From: JASHVB01 sp049522565
GTDB taxonomy: Bacteria; Pseudomonadota; Alphaproteobacteria; Acetobacterales; Acetobacteraceae
DNA: 5,740 nt
Reading direction: 5' to 3'
Assembly (NCBI GenBank): GCA_049522565.1
Contig: JBEKNT010000431.1
Span: 1 to 5,740 of the forward strand
Each line of letters begins with the position of its first letter. Position 1 is the first letter of the stretch. Under the pieces are notes generated by a model. The model saw nothing but the letters and a program-made list of their open reading frames with translations, did no database searches and was not told the origin of the DNA. The position numbers were made by a program, and so were the translations under genes. Of the stretch, positions 1 to 5,660 are shown piece by piece.

Positions 1-76
1 CTTGAAACCTGAGCGGAGCGATCCTTGAAACCTGAGCGGAGCGATCCTTGAAACCTGAGCGGAGCGATCCTTGAAA
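1..76 (+). repeat. 23-bp tandem repeat forming the sdhC leader
   Basis: Three identical 23-bp units occupy 1-23, 24-46 and 47-69. The first 7 bases of a fourth (CTTGAAA) run into the sdhC start at 70-76. Each unit ends in GGAGCGATC and the next begins CTTGAAA, so every junction recreates GGAG, a 6-nt spacer and TTG, a plausible ribosome site plus start. Each TTG opens an 8-codon reading frame (MKPERSDP) at 2-28, 25-51 and 48-74. Its TGA stop overlaps the next TTG in the tetramer TTGA, and the last overlaps the sdhC start. The array begins at base 1, so it may continue upstream of the window. Whether the mini-frames are translated is unknown; the overlap follows automatically from a 23-bp period combined with TTGA. 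Confidence 0.95.
61..73 (+). promoter_or_regulatory. Ribosome binding site and TTG start of sdhC
   Basis: GGAG at 61-64 lies 6 nt before TTG at 71-73. The sdhC frame has an in-frame TGA at 56-58 and no start codon between it and 71, so the gene cannot begin earlier than this TTG. The next in-frame options are ATG at 95 and GTG at 98, which have no clear Shine-Dalgarno sequence. Starting at 71 gives an N-terminus that I recall as typical of alphaproteobacterial SdhC. Confidence 0.7.
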
Positions 77-502
77 GACATACGCGACGCGCTGATGGTG
101 GCGCGCAACTCGGACGGCAAACTGGTGCGCCGGCCGCTTTCCCCGCATGTTCAGGTCTACCGCTGGCCGCTCAGCATGGCGCTGTCGATCACCCATCGGG
201 TCACCGGCGTCGGACTTGGCATCGGCACATTGCTGTTGACCCTATGGCTGCTCACGGCGGCTACCTCCGAGAGCGGGTTCGATCGGTTCCAGTATTTCCT
301 TGGCTCGGCGTTCGGCTTGTTTTTATTATTTTGCTGGACCCTGGCGCTGGTGTTCCATTTGCTAACCGGGATACGTCATCTGTGGATGGATACCGGAAAT
401 GGTTTCGAGGAAAAAGAATACCACAACTCGGCGATCGCCGTGCTCGTCGGCACCGGCGTGCTGACGGTGCTCATCTGGATCGTTGGCCTGGTGAACTGGT
501 AG
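71..502 (+). CDS. sdhC: Succinate dehydrogenase cytochrome b556 subunit (SdhC)
   Basis: This is one of the two membrane anchors of complex II. It helps bind heme b and ubiquinone in the inner membrane. The 143-aa protein has an N-terminal RPLSPHVQVY signature (residues 21-30). Three hydrophobic segments lie at about 33-62, 76-104 and 121-141. Ser39 and Arg43 in SITHRVTG match the quinone-site Ser27/Arg31 of E. coli SdhC. The motif FHLLTGIRHLWMD fits the second SdhC signature, with His96 as the expected axial heme ligand (E. coli His84). The start is TTG 71, forced by an upstream in-frame stop; ATG 95 is a shorter alternative. sdhD follows after 9 nt, so the two are probably co-translated. Two consecutive rare TTA codons (residues 85-86) lie in the second helix. 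Function is secure; the exact start is less so. Confidence 0.95.
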   Translation: MKDIRDALMVARNSDGKLVRRPLSPHVQVYRWPLSMALSITHRVTGVGLGIGTLLLTLWLLTAATSESGFDRFQYFLGSAFGLFLLFCWTLALVFHLLTGIRHLWMDTGNGFEEKEYHNSAIAVLVGTGVLTVLIWIVGLVNW

Positions 503-511
503 AGGGACACG

Positions 512-922
512 ATGCCGGACCTTTCCAACCCGCCACACATCGACATGCTGCGCTCGCCGTTGGGGCGGGCTCGCGGTCTGGGCTCGGCGCGCTCCGGCTC
601 GAAGCATTGGTGGGGACAGCGGCTGACTTCCATCGCGCTGGTGCCGCTGACACTGTGGTTCATTTGGTCGATGCTGCGGCTGACCGGTGCCTCGCAGGCC
701 GACGTCGCCGACTGGCTGTCATCGCCGGTGCGAATGGCGCTGATGCTGGCGCTGATTTTCGCCACCTTCCACCATTTGCAGCTCGGTTTGCAGGTGGTGA
801 TCGAGGATTACGTGCCGCAAGAGGGCATCAAACTCGCCGCGGTCCTGGCAGTCAAAGCTCTGTGCATTCTGCTCGCGTTGATTTGCACCGTTTGCGCTCT
901 CATTCTCTGCCTGAGTTCCTGA
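512..922 (+). CDS. sdhD: Succinate dehydrogenase membrane anchor subunit (SdhD)
   Basis: This is the second membrane anchor of complex II and pairs with SdhC to hold heme b and the ubiquinone pocket. The protein is 136 aa, slightly longer than the E. coli one, with a polar N-terminus of about 35 residues before the first helix. It contains [22 protein letters not shown] (about 28-49), which I recall as typical of alphaproteobacterial SdhD. Hydrophobic segments lie near 39-58, 72-97 and 107-135. In [14 protein letters not shown], His88 aligns with the E. coli heme ligand His71, and Asp99-Tyr100 with Asp82-Tyr83 at the quinone site. The ATG start is preceded by GAGGGA at 502-507, overlapping the sdhC stop region. 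sdhA begins 13 nt downstream. Confidence 0.95.
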   Translation: MPDLSNPPHIDMLRSPLGRARGLGSARSGSKHWWGQRLTSIALVPLTLWFIWSMLRLTGASQADVADWLSSPVRMALMLALIFATFHHLQLGLQVVIEDYVPQEGIKLAAVLAVKALCILLALICTVCALILCLSS

Positions 923-935
923 GAGGATTGTTTCG

Positions 936-2750
936 ATGAACGCGATCACGCTCCCTTCGTCGCGCGCCTATAACGTCGTCGACCACACCTACGATGTGGT
1001 GGTGGTCGGCGCCGGCGGTTCCGGCCTGCGCGCCACGTTCGGGATGGGTGCGGCGGGCCTGAAGACGGCCTGCATCACCAAAGTGTTCCCGACCCGCAGC
1101 CATACCGTCGCCGCACAGGGTGGCGTCGCTGCCTCCCTGGGCAACATGGACGCCGACGAGTGGCGTTGGCACATGTACGACACCGTCAAAGGCTCCGACT
1201 GGTTGGGCGACCAGGACGCCATCGAGTTCATGTGCCGTGAGGCGGTGCCGGCGGTTTACGAACTCGAACACTTCGGCGTGCCGTTCAGCCGCACCGATGA
1301 GGGCAAGATCTACCAGCGCCCGTTCGGCGGCCACATGACGCAGTTCGGCGACGGTGCGCCCGCGATGCGGGCCTGCGCTGCCGCGGATCGCACCGGCCAC
1401 GCCATCCTGCACACGCTGTATCAACAAAGCCTGAAGCACGATGCCGAGTTCTTCATCGAATATTTCGCCCTCGACCTGATCATGGACCAGGAGGGCGTGT
1501 GCCGCGGCGTCATGGCCTGGAACCTGGAAGACGGCTCGATCCATCGCTTCCGCGCCCAGATGGTCGTGCTGGCCACCGGAGGTTATGGCCGCACCTTTCT
1601 GTCCTGCACCTCGGCGCACACCTGCACCGGTGACGGGAACGGCATGGTCCTCCGCGCCGGTCTGCCGTGCCAGGACATGGAGTTCGTGCAGTTCCACCCG
1701 ACCGGCATCTTTCCCGCCGGCTGCCTGATCACCGAGGGCGCCCGCGGCGAGGGCGGCTACCTCACCAATTCCGAAGGCGAGCGCTTCATGGAGCGCTACG
1801 CCCCGAGTGCCAAGGACCTGGCCAGCCGTGACGTGGTGTCGCGCTCGATGACGGTGGAGATCAACGAGGGTCGCGGCTGCGGGCCGAACAAGGACTACAT
1901 GCTGCTGCATCTGGAGCACCTCGGCGCCGCGCTGCTGCACGAGCGGCTGCCGGGGATTTCCGAGACCGCGAAAGTGTTCGCCGGCGTGGACGTGACCAAG
2001 GAGCCGATCCCGGTGCTGCCGACCGTGCACTACAACATGGGCGGCGTGCCGACCAACCACCGTGCCGAGGTGCTGCGCCCGACGAAGGAAAATCCCGACG
2101 CCGTGGTGCCGGGTTTGATGGCGATCGGCGAGGGCGCCTGCGTCTCCGTGCACGGCGCCAACCGCCTTGGCTGCAATTCCCTGCTCGATATCGTGGTGTT
2201 CGGCCGCGCCGCCGCCTTGCGCGCCACCGAGCTGATCAAGCCCGACGCGTCGCAACCGCCGCTGCCGCCCAAGGCGGGCGAGGCGTCGCTCGATCGCTTC
2301 GACCGCGCCCGCCACGCCAACGGCGGCACCCGCGTCGCCGACCTGCGGCTGGACATGCAGCGCACCATGCAGACCCACGCCGCGGTGTTCCGCAACAGCA
2401 AGACGATGGCGGAGGGCGTGAAGGAGATGCAGCGGGTGTGGCGCGGACTGGAGGACATGTCGGTGTCCGACCGCAGCCTGATCTGGAACAGCGACCTGAT
2501 GGAGGCGCTGGAACTGCACAACCTGATGGGCAACGCGATGACCACCATGGTCGGCGCCGAGGCCCGTCACGAAAGCCGCGGCGCGCATGCGCACGACGAT
2601 TATCCGGAACGCGACGACCACGAGTGGATGAAGCACACGCTCGCCTGGTGCAACGACCGCGGCGACGTGGCGCTGGATTACCGGCCGGTGAAGCTGCAGA
2701 CGCTGACCAACGAAGTGCAGTCGTTCCCGCCGAAGAAGCGGGTGTACTAA
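936..2750 (+). CDS. sdhA: Succinate dehydrogenase flavoprotein subunit (SdhA)
   Basis: This catalytic subunit oxidises succinate to fumarate on the cytoplasmic face, linking the TCA cycle to the respiratory chain. At 604 aa it is full length. The dinucleotide-binding motif [13 protein letters not shown] spans residues 21-33. His56 in [13 protein letters not shown] is the expected covalent FAD attachment site. Active-site residues match E. coli SdhA: His254 (QFHPTG), Glu267 (TEGARGEGG), Arg298 (ASRDVVSR), His365 (TVHYNMGG) and Arg410 (GANRLG). The C-terminal helical domain (about 455-560) and the tail ending PPKKRVY are typical. The ATG start has GAGAGGA at 921-927, 8 nt upstream. It is co-transcribed with sdhC and sdhD, but is separated from sdhB by an unusual 149-nt spacer. 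The large open frame opposite it (about 900-2987, minus strand) is a GC-driven shadow. Confidence 0.99.
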   Translation: MNAITLPSSRAYNVVDHTYDVVVVGAGGSGLRATFGMGAAGLKTACITKVFPTRSHTVAAQGGVAASLGNMDADEWRWHMYDTVKGSDWLGDQDAIEFMCREAVPAVYELEHFGVPFSRTDEGKIYQRPFGGHMTQFGDGAPAMRACAAADRTGHAILHTLYQQSLKHDAEFFIEYFALDLIMDQEGVCRGVMAWNLEDGSIHRFRAQMVVLATGGYGRTFLSCTSAHTCTGDGNGMVLRAGLPCQDMEFVQFHPTGIFPAGCLITEGARGEGGYLTNSEGERFMERYAPSAKDLASRDVVSRSMTVEINEGRGCGPNKDYMLLHLEHLGAALLHERLPGISETAKVFAGVDVTKEPIPVLPTVHYNMGGVPTNHRAEVLRPTKENPDAVVPGLMAIGEGACVSVHGANRLGCNSLLDIVVFGRAAALRATELIKPDASQPPLPPKAGEASLDRFDRARHANGGTRVADLRLDMQRTMQTHAAVFRNSKTMAEGVKEMQRVWRGLEDMSVSDRSLIWNSDLMEALELHNLMGNAMTTMVGAEARHESRGAHAHDDYPERDDHEWMKHTLAWCNDRGDVALDYRPVKLQTLTNEVQSFPPKKRVY

Positions 2751-2776
2751 AACCGTACGACTCCCCCTCCCCTTGA

Positions 2777-2798
2777 GGGAGGGGGTTGGGGGGAGGGG
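2777..2798 (+). other. Putative G-quadruplex motif in the left arm
   Basis: Four guanine runs of 3, 5, 6 and 4 bases are separated by loops of 1, 2 and 1 nt. This satisfies the usual G3+N1-7 rule on the + strand, and therefore in the sdh mRNA. The right arm has the mirror motif on the - strand at 2814-2835. Folding as a quadruplex would compete with the hairpin. The motif is seen directly; formation is inferred. Confidence 0.7.
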
Positions 2799-2813
2799 TT
2801 CCTGCGGCACGGA

Positions 2814-2835
2814 CCCCACCCCCCAACCCCCTCCC
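2814..2835 (-). other. Putative G-quadruplex motif in the right arm
   Basis: On the - strand four guanine runs of 3, 5, 6 and 4 bases are joined by loops of 1, 2 and 1 nt, copying the left-arm motif. It would form in DNA of the minus strand, not in the sdh mRNA, where this stretch is C-rich. Confidence 0.65.
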
Positions 2836-2899
2836 ACAAGGGGAGGGGGAGCGCCCGCGGCGGGCCGACACGAAGCGTTTGATTCAGGATGCAATTGCC

Positions 2900-3682
2900 A
2901 TGACTGAGTTCGCCCTTCCCCGCAACAGTAAGATCGGCCAGGGCAAGACCTGGAAAGCCCCGGCCGGCGCCAAGCGCGTGCGCGCATTCCGCATCTATCG
3001 CTGGAACCCGGATGACGGGCAGAACCCGCGCACCGACACCTATGAGGTCGATCTCGATGCCTGCGGCCCGATGGTCCTGGACGCGCTGATCAAGATCAAG
3101 AACGAGGTCGATCCGACGCTGACCTTCCGCCGCTCCTGCCGCGAGGGCGTCTGCGGCTCCTGCGCGATGAACATCGACGGCCGCAACACGCTCGCCTGCC
3201 TGAAGCCGATCGCCGAGGTGAAGGGGGCCGTGCGCATCACCCCGTTGCCACACATGCCGGTCGTGAAGGACCTGGTGCCCGACCTGTCGCTGGCCTACGC
3301 GCAGTTGCGCAGCGTCGAGCCGTGGCTGAAGTCCGACTCGCCGCCACCGCCGGACGGCGAGCGCCTGCAAAGCCGCGAGGAGCGCGCCAAGCTCGACGGC
3401 CTTTGGGAGTGCGTCCTGTGCTTCTGCTGCTCGACGAGTTGCCCGAGCTACTGGTGGAACGGCGACCGCTACCTGGGTCCCGCGGTGCTGCTGCAAGCCT
3501 ATCGCTGGATCGCCGATTCGCGTGACGAACACACCGGCGAGCGGCTCGACGCGTTGGAAGACCCGTTCAAGCTGTATCGCTGCCACACCATTATGAACTG
3601 CACCGAGACCTGCCCGAAGAGCCTGAACCCGGCCAAGGCAATCGCCGAGATCAAGAAGCTGATGCTCGAGCGGGTGCTGTAG
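2900..3682 (+). CDS. sdhB: Succinate dehydrogenase iron-sulfur subunit (SdhB)
   Basis: SdhB carries electrons from FAD in SdhA to the quinone site through three Fe-S clusters. The protein is 260 aa, normal for alphaproteobacteria. [2Fe-2S] ligands are Cys80, Cys85, Cys88 and Cys100. The ferredoxin-like C-terminal domain has [12 protein letters not shown]. By alignment to E. coli SdhB with a constant offset of 22, the [4Fe-4S] ligands are Cys171, Cys174, Cys177 and Cys238, and the [3Fe-4S] ligands Cys181, Cys228 and Cys234. Trp186 and His229 correspond to quinone-site Trp164 and His207. The frame is open back to TTG 2786, but that would add 38 residues translated from the palindromic repeat. 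ATG 2900, with AGGA at 2886-2889, gives the normal family N-terminus and is preferred. No clear terminator is seen between this gene and the antitoxin. Confidence 0.98.
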   Translation: MTEFALPRNSKIGQGKTWKAPAGAKRVRAFRIYRWNPDDGQNPRTDTYEVDLDACGPMVLDALIKIKNEVDPTLTFRRSCREGVCGSCAMNIDGRNTLACLKPIAEVKGAVRITPLPHMPVVKDLVPDLSLAYAQLRSVEPWLKSDSPPPPDGERLQSREERAKLDGLWECVLCFCCSTSCPSYWWNGDRYLGPAVLLQAYRWIADSRDEHTGERLDALEDPFKLYRCHTIMNCTETCPKSLNPAKAIAEIKKLMLERVL

Positions 3683-3697
3683 CGGCGGCTGACGCTC

Positions 3698-3728
3698 TTG
3701 AACCCACGGCTGGGCTATGCCATATTCT
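3698..3728 (+). promoter_or_regulatory. Candidate promoter for the toxin-antitoxin pair
   Basis: TTGAAC at 3698-3703 resembles a -35 box and TATTCT at 3723-3728 a -10 box, each matching 4 of 6 consensus bases. The 19-nt spacing is longer than ideal. The -10 candidate overlaps the palindrome at 3724-3737, as expected for an autorepressed promoter. This is a weak call made by eye. Confidence 0.3.
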
Positions 3729-3742
3729 GTACAGAATGTACA
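3724..3742 (+). promoter_or_regulatory. Putative Phd/YefM operator with two TGTACA sites
   Basis: ATTCTGTACAGAAT (3724-3737) is a perfect 14-bp palindrome. TGTACA occurs inside it at 3728-3733 and again at 3737-3742, with centres 9 bp apart. The TGTACA hexamer is the known core of the E. coli yefM-yoeB operator, where a long and a short repeat are bound in turn. The antitoxin ATG lies 10 nt downstream. Binding here is inferred from this similarity and from the position. Confidence 0.65.
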
Positions 3743-3752
3743 GGGGTGCATC

Positions 3753-4004
3753 ATGCGGACCTGGCCGTTACAGGAAGCCCGTGCCCATCTTCGCGATGTC
3801 GTTGACAGCGCCCTTGAAGAGGGGCCGCAACGGATTACACGGCATGGCAAGCAGGCAGTGATCGTCGTGTCGGAGGAAGAGTGGAGCCGCCACGCGGGTG
3901 CTCATCGCTCCTTCGGAGAACTGCTGGCCGATTGTCCGTTGAGCGCCGAGGACCTGCCGCCACGGCGTCCAGCCCGTGCCATCCGTCGCAATATGTTCGA
4001 CTGA
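3753..4004 (+). CDS. Phd/YefM-family antitoxin
   Basis: This is the antitoxin of a type II toxin-antitoxin pair. It should neutralise the PIN toxin encoded next and repress their shared promoter. The 83-aa protein opens with MRTWPLQEARAHLRDVVDSAL, the Phd/YefM N-terminal pattern (Trp4, Glu8-Ala9, Leu13). ITRHGKQAVIVVSEEEW follows (residues 28-44), the family's conserved strand-turn-strand. The variable tail (about 50-83) would be the toxin-binding segment and is rich in Pro and Arg. ATG 3753 is chosen because AGGGG lies at 3742-3746, 6 nt before it. The in-frame ATG at 3717 would add 12 residues read through the operator palindrome. The frame ends 12 nt before the toxin start. Family assignment is firm; pairing rests on adjacency and family knowledge. 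Confidence 0.9.
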   Translation: MRTWPLQEARAHLRDVVDSALEEGPQRITRHGKQAVIVVSEEEWSRHAGAHRSFGELLADCPLSAEDLPPRRPARAIRRNMFD

Positions 4005-4016
4005 CCGACCGCGGCG

Positions 4017-4466
4017 TTGTACCTCCTCGACACATGCGTTATCTCCGAGCTGGCTCCAGGGCGGTCGCAGCCCCAACGCGATTTAGCCGACTGGCTGGGG
4101 CGGAACGGTCGCGACTGCTATATCAGCGCCGTCACACTGACCGAGTTGGCCTATGGCGTTGCATGGCTGCGGCATCGGGGTGCGACCGCCAAGGCTGCCC
4201 GGCTCGTTGCATGGCAGGAAGAAATGGTGCGCTTCCACGCAGGCCGCATCATCCCGATCGATATCGACATCGCTGTCCGTGCTGGCGCGCTGCTCAGTAT
4301 CGCCCGGGCTGCTGGATTTGATCCCGACACCGAGGACGCCTTGATCGCTGCGACTGCCAAGGTGCACGGCATGGAGGTGCTTACCTTCAACGAGGCCGAT
4401 TTCCGCCCCATGCGCGTCGCCTCCCGCGATCCCCTGACCGATCTCCCACCGGATCGCGCGCCATGA
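4017..4466 (+). CDS. PIN-domain ribonuclease toxin (VapC/FitB-like)
   Basis: This is the likely toxin of the pair, a Mg2+-dependent PIN-domain RNase; VapC proteins characteristically cut tRNA or rRNA, but the target here is unknown. The protein is 149 aa, usual for the family. MYLLDTCVISEL supplies the first catalytic acid, Asp5. Glu43 in TLTELAYGV and Asp107 in EDALIAATA give the next two. Asp128 in TFNEADF is the probable fourth; the usual TRN is TFN here. Cys6 sits where many homologues have Asn. The start must be TTG 4017: an in-frame TGA lies at 4002-4004, no other start codon intervenes, and any later start would lose Asp5. No good Shine-Dalgarno sequence is visible, which suggests coupling to antitoxin translation 12 nt upstream and low toxin output. 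It converges on the next gene, whose stop lies 49 nt away. Confidence 0.88.
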   Translation: MYLLDTCVISELAPGRSQPQRDLADWLGRNGRDCYISAVTLTELAYGVAWLRHRGATAKAARLVAWQEEMVRFHAGRIIPIDIDIAVRAGALLSIARAAGFDPDTEDALIAATAKVHGMEVLTFNEADFRPMRVASRDPLTDLPPDRAP

Positions 4467-4515
4467 GTCGTAGGGAAATAGCCGCTCGGTAGACTGATCC
4501 GGGCATGTCCCCAAG

Positions 4516-5604
4516 CTATGCAATTCGCATCGCCGGCAGCACTGCCGTCTCAAGCAGCCGCTTCGATGCGGCTGCGTCGATTTCCGAAGCACCACGCATC
4601 CCGCCGGCCAGGGCGACCTTGTCCAGTCCCAGCGCCGCCAGCGACCGCAGCCGAGCGATGCACACCTCCGGCGGACCGACGATGGCGAACCGGTCGATGA
4701 ACGCCTCGGTCAGTGTGCTGGCCTGCGGTGAATCGCCGCGCGTGTGGGCGCGCATGTCGTAGGCGTTGCGCAGGTCGCTCAGCACGCCGCGATCGGTGCC
4801 CGACAGCGGACCGCTTGCCGTGCCATGCATGACCGAAAAGCGTGCGAACGTGGTCAACCCGCCGCGCACTAGGTTGCGCGCGACGCCGATATCGCCATGG
4901 CAGGCGCAATTCACATAGGCGCCGAACGCGATGCCGTCCGGGTCCAGCCCGGCGTCCTGACGCGCCTTGCGGGCCACGCCGATGCCCCACGCGATGCGCT
5001 CCACGTCGGCGCCCAGCGCGAACATCACCCGGTCGGCGTGCAGCGCCGCGAGCGCGATGACGCGCGGCCCGCTGGCCGCCACTTCGATCGGCACCCTCGG
5101 TCCGGCGGAGATCCACTCGATCCGGCTCGCCGGTGGCGCATCGGCGAGTTCCAGTTCCGACAGCGGCGGCGCGATCTCGGCGGGAATGTCGATGTCCGCG
5201 AACGCCACCGCCTCGCCGGCAAGGTAGGCGCGTAACTGCCGCAGATAGCGGGCGAACGCCGGCAGCCGCGCCGGCGCGCGACCCAGATGCGCCAGCGCCG
5301 AATCGCCCCGCCCGATGCCCAGCACCGCCCTTCCGCCCGCGATGCGCTGCACGCTGGCAATCGACGCCGCGGTCACCGAGGCATGCCGGGTGACGCAATT
5401 CGTCACGCCGGTGCCGAGGCCAAGCCGCGTCGTCGCACTCGCCGCCATCGCCAACGCGACATAGGGATCGCCGGACAGGTTCTGCGAGTCGACGACCAGC
5501 ATGCCGTCCCAACCGGCGGTCTCCAGCTCGCGCGCCGTCCTTGCGCTGCCGCGCGGAGCGGCCGCGGTCGTCGTCCAGATCTGCAACGATTCTACGCTTA
5601 CCAA
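4516..5604 (-). CDS. Luciferase-like (LLM class) flavin/F420-dependent oxidoreductase
   Basis: The 362-aa product has the pattern of bacterial luciferase-like monooxygenases and the related F420-dependent methylene-tetrahydromethanopterin reductase (MER)-like enzymes, soluble TIM-barrel proteins that use FMN or F420. Supporting stretches are AGWDGMLVVDSQNLSGDPYVALAMAA (about 30-55), the strand LGLGTGVTNCVTRHASVTAASIASV (61-85), GGRAVLGIGRGDSAL (90-104) and, near the end, FAIVGPPEVCIARLRSLAALGLDKVAL (306-332). Substrate and cofactor cannot be read from the sequence. TTG 5604 is preferred, with GGGAG 7 nt upstream. ATG 5661 would add 19 residues (TDGRTDGR and so on) translated from simple repeats and the edge of a palindromic element. 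It stands alone on this strand and shows no link to the sdh or toxin-antitoxin genes. No promoter was recognised. Confidence 0.85.
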   Translation of the reverse strand: MVSVESLQIWTTTAAAPRGSARTARELETAGWDGMLVVDSQNLSGDPYVALAMAASATTRLGLGTGVTNCVTRHASVTAASIASVQRIAGGRAVLGIGRGDSALAHLGRAPARLPAFARYLRQLRAYLAGEAVAFADIDIPAEIAPPLSELELADAPPASRIEWISAGPRVPIEVAASGPRVIALAALHADRVMFALGADVERIAWGIGVARKARQDAGLDPDGIAFGAYVNCACHGDIGVARNLVRGGLTTFARFSVMHGTASGPLSGTDRGVLSDLRNAYDMRAHTRGDSPQASTLTEAFIDRFAIVGPPEVCIARLRSLAALGLDKVALAGGMRGASEIDAAASKRLLETAVLPAMRIA

Positions 5605-5636
5605 AGCTGCTCTCCCGCTGGCTACCACGACCGCCC

Positions 5637-5660
5637 GTCCATCTGTCCGTCCGTCTGTCA
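5637..5660. repeat. Degenerate tetranucleotide repeat upstream of the oxidoreductase
   Basis: Six 4-base units follow one another: GTCC, ATCT, GTCC, GTCC, GTCT, GTCA. Read from the - strand they give the Thr-Asp-Gly-Arg repeats of the extended oxidoreductase frame. The tract lies 33 nt before the preferred start, in the likely leader. It is short and degenerate, so slippage would be limited. Confidence 0.7.

Larger units (their letters stand above)
2761..2851. repeat. 39-bp imperfect palindrome between sdhA and sdhB
   Basis: Left arm 2761-2799 and right arm 2813-2851 are reverse complements at 37 of 39 positions (both mismatches A opposite A), separated by a 13-nt loop. RNA from either strand could form a very stable hairpin. 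The element looks like a dispersed intergenic repeat. Read in frame with sdhB it gives [12 protein letters not shown], a phrase I recall from spurious proteins made by translating such repeats in GC-rich proteobacteria. No U-tract follows the right arm, so it does not resemble a simple intrinsic terminator. A smaller GC palindrome (GCCCGCGGCGGGC, 2853-2865) lies directly after it. Possible roles are mRNA stabilisation of the upstream part, attenuation of sdhB, or none. Confidence 0.95.

Noticed and set aside
1..76. CRISPR-like array
   Set aside because: The 23-bp units are directly adjacent with no spacers, so this is a plain tandem repeat.
244..939. 231-codon open frame overlapping sdhC and sdhD in another frame
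   Set aside because: It is an Arg/Ala/Gly-rich shadow covering two genes with clear heme-ligand signatures.
2761..2851. Rho-independent terminator ending the sdhCDA transcript
   Set aside because: The hairpin is far longer than usual and no T-run follows the right arm; sdhB, an essential partner, lies just downstream.
2786..2899. 38-residue N-terminal extension of SdhB
   Set aside because: The extension is the translated palindromic repeat ([12 protein letters not shown]); ATG 2900 gives the normal 260-aa protein.
900..2987. 695-codon open frame on the minus strand opposite sdhA
   Set aside because: It lies antisense to an unmistakable sdhA, has low-complexity His/Arg/Ala-rich composition and runs through the palindromic repeat. 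It is a shadow typical of GC-rich DNA.
3681..3705. Possible degenerate copy of the 23-bp leader repeat after sdhB (AGCGG...CTTGAACCC)
   Set aside because: Only short fragments match and they need gaps; similarity is no better than expected by chance.
2747..3850. 367-codon open frame on the minus strand opposite sdhB
   Set aside because: It is antisense to a fully conserved sdhB and crosses the repeat and the toxin-antitoxin operator; it shows no recognisable family pattern.
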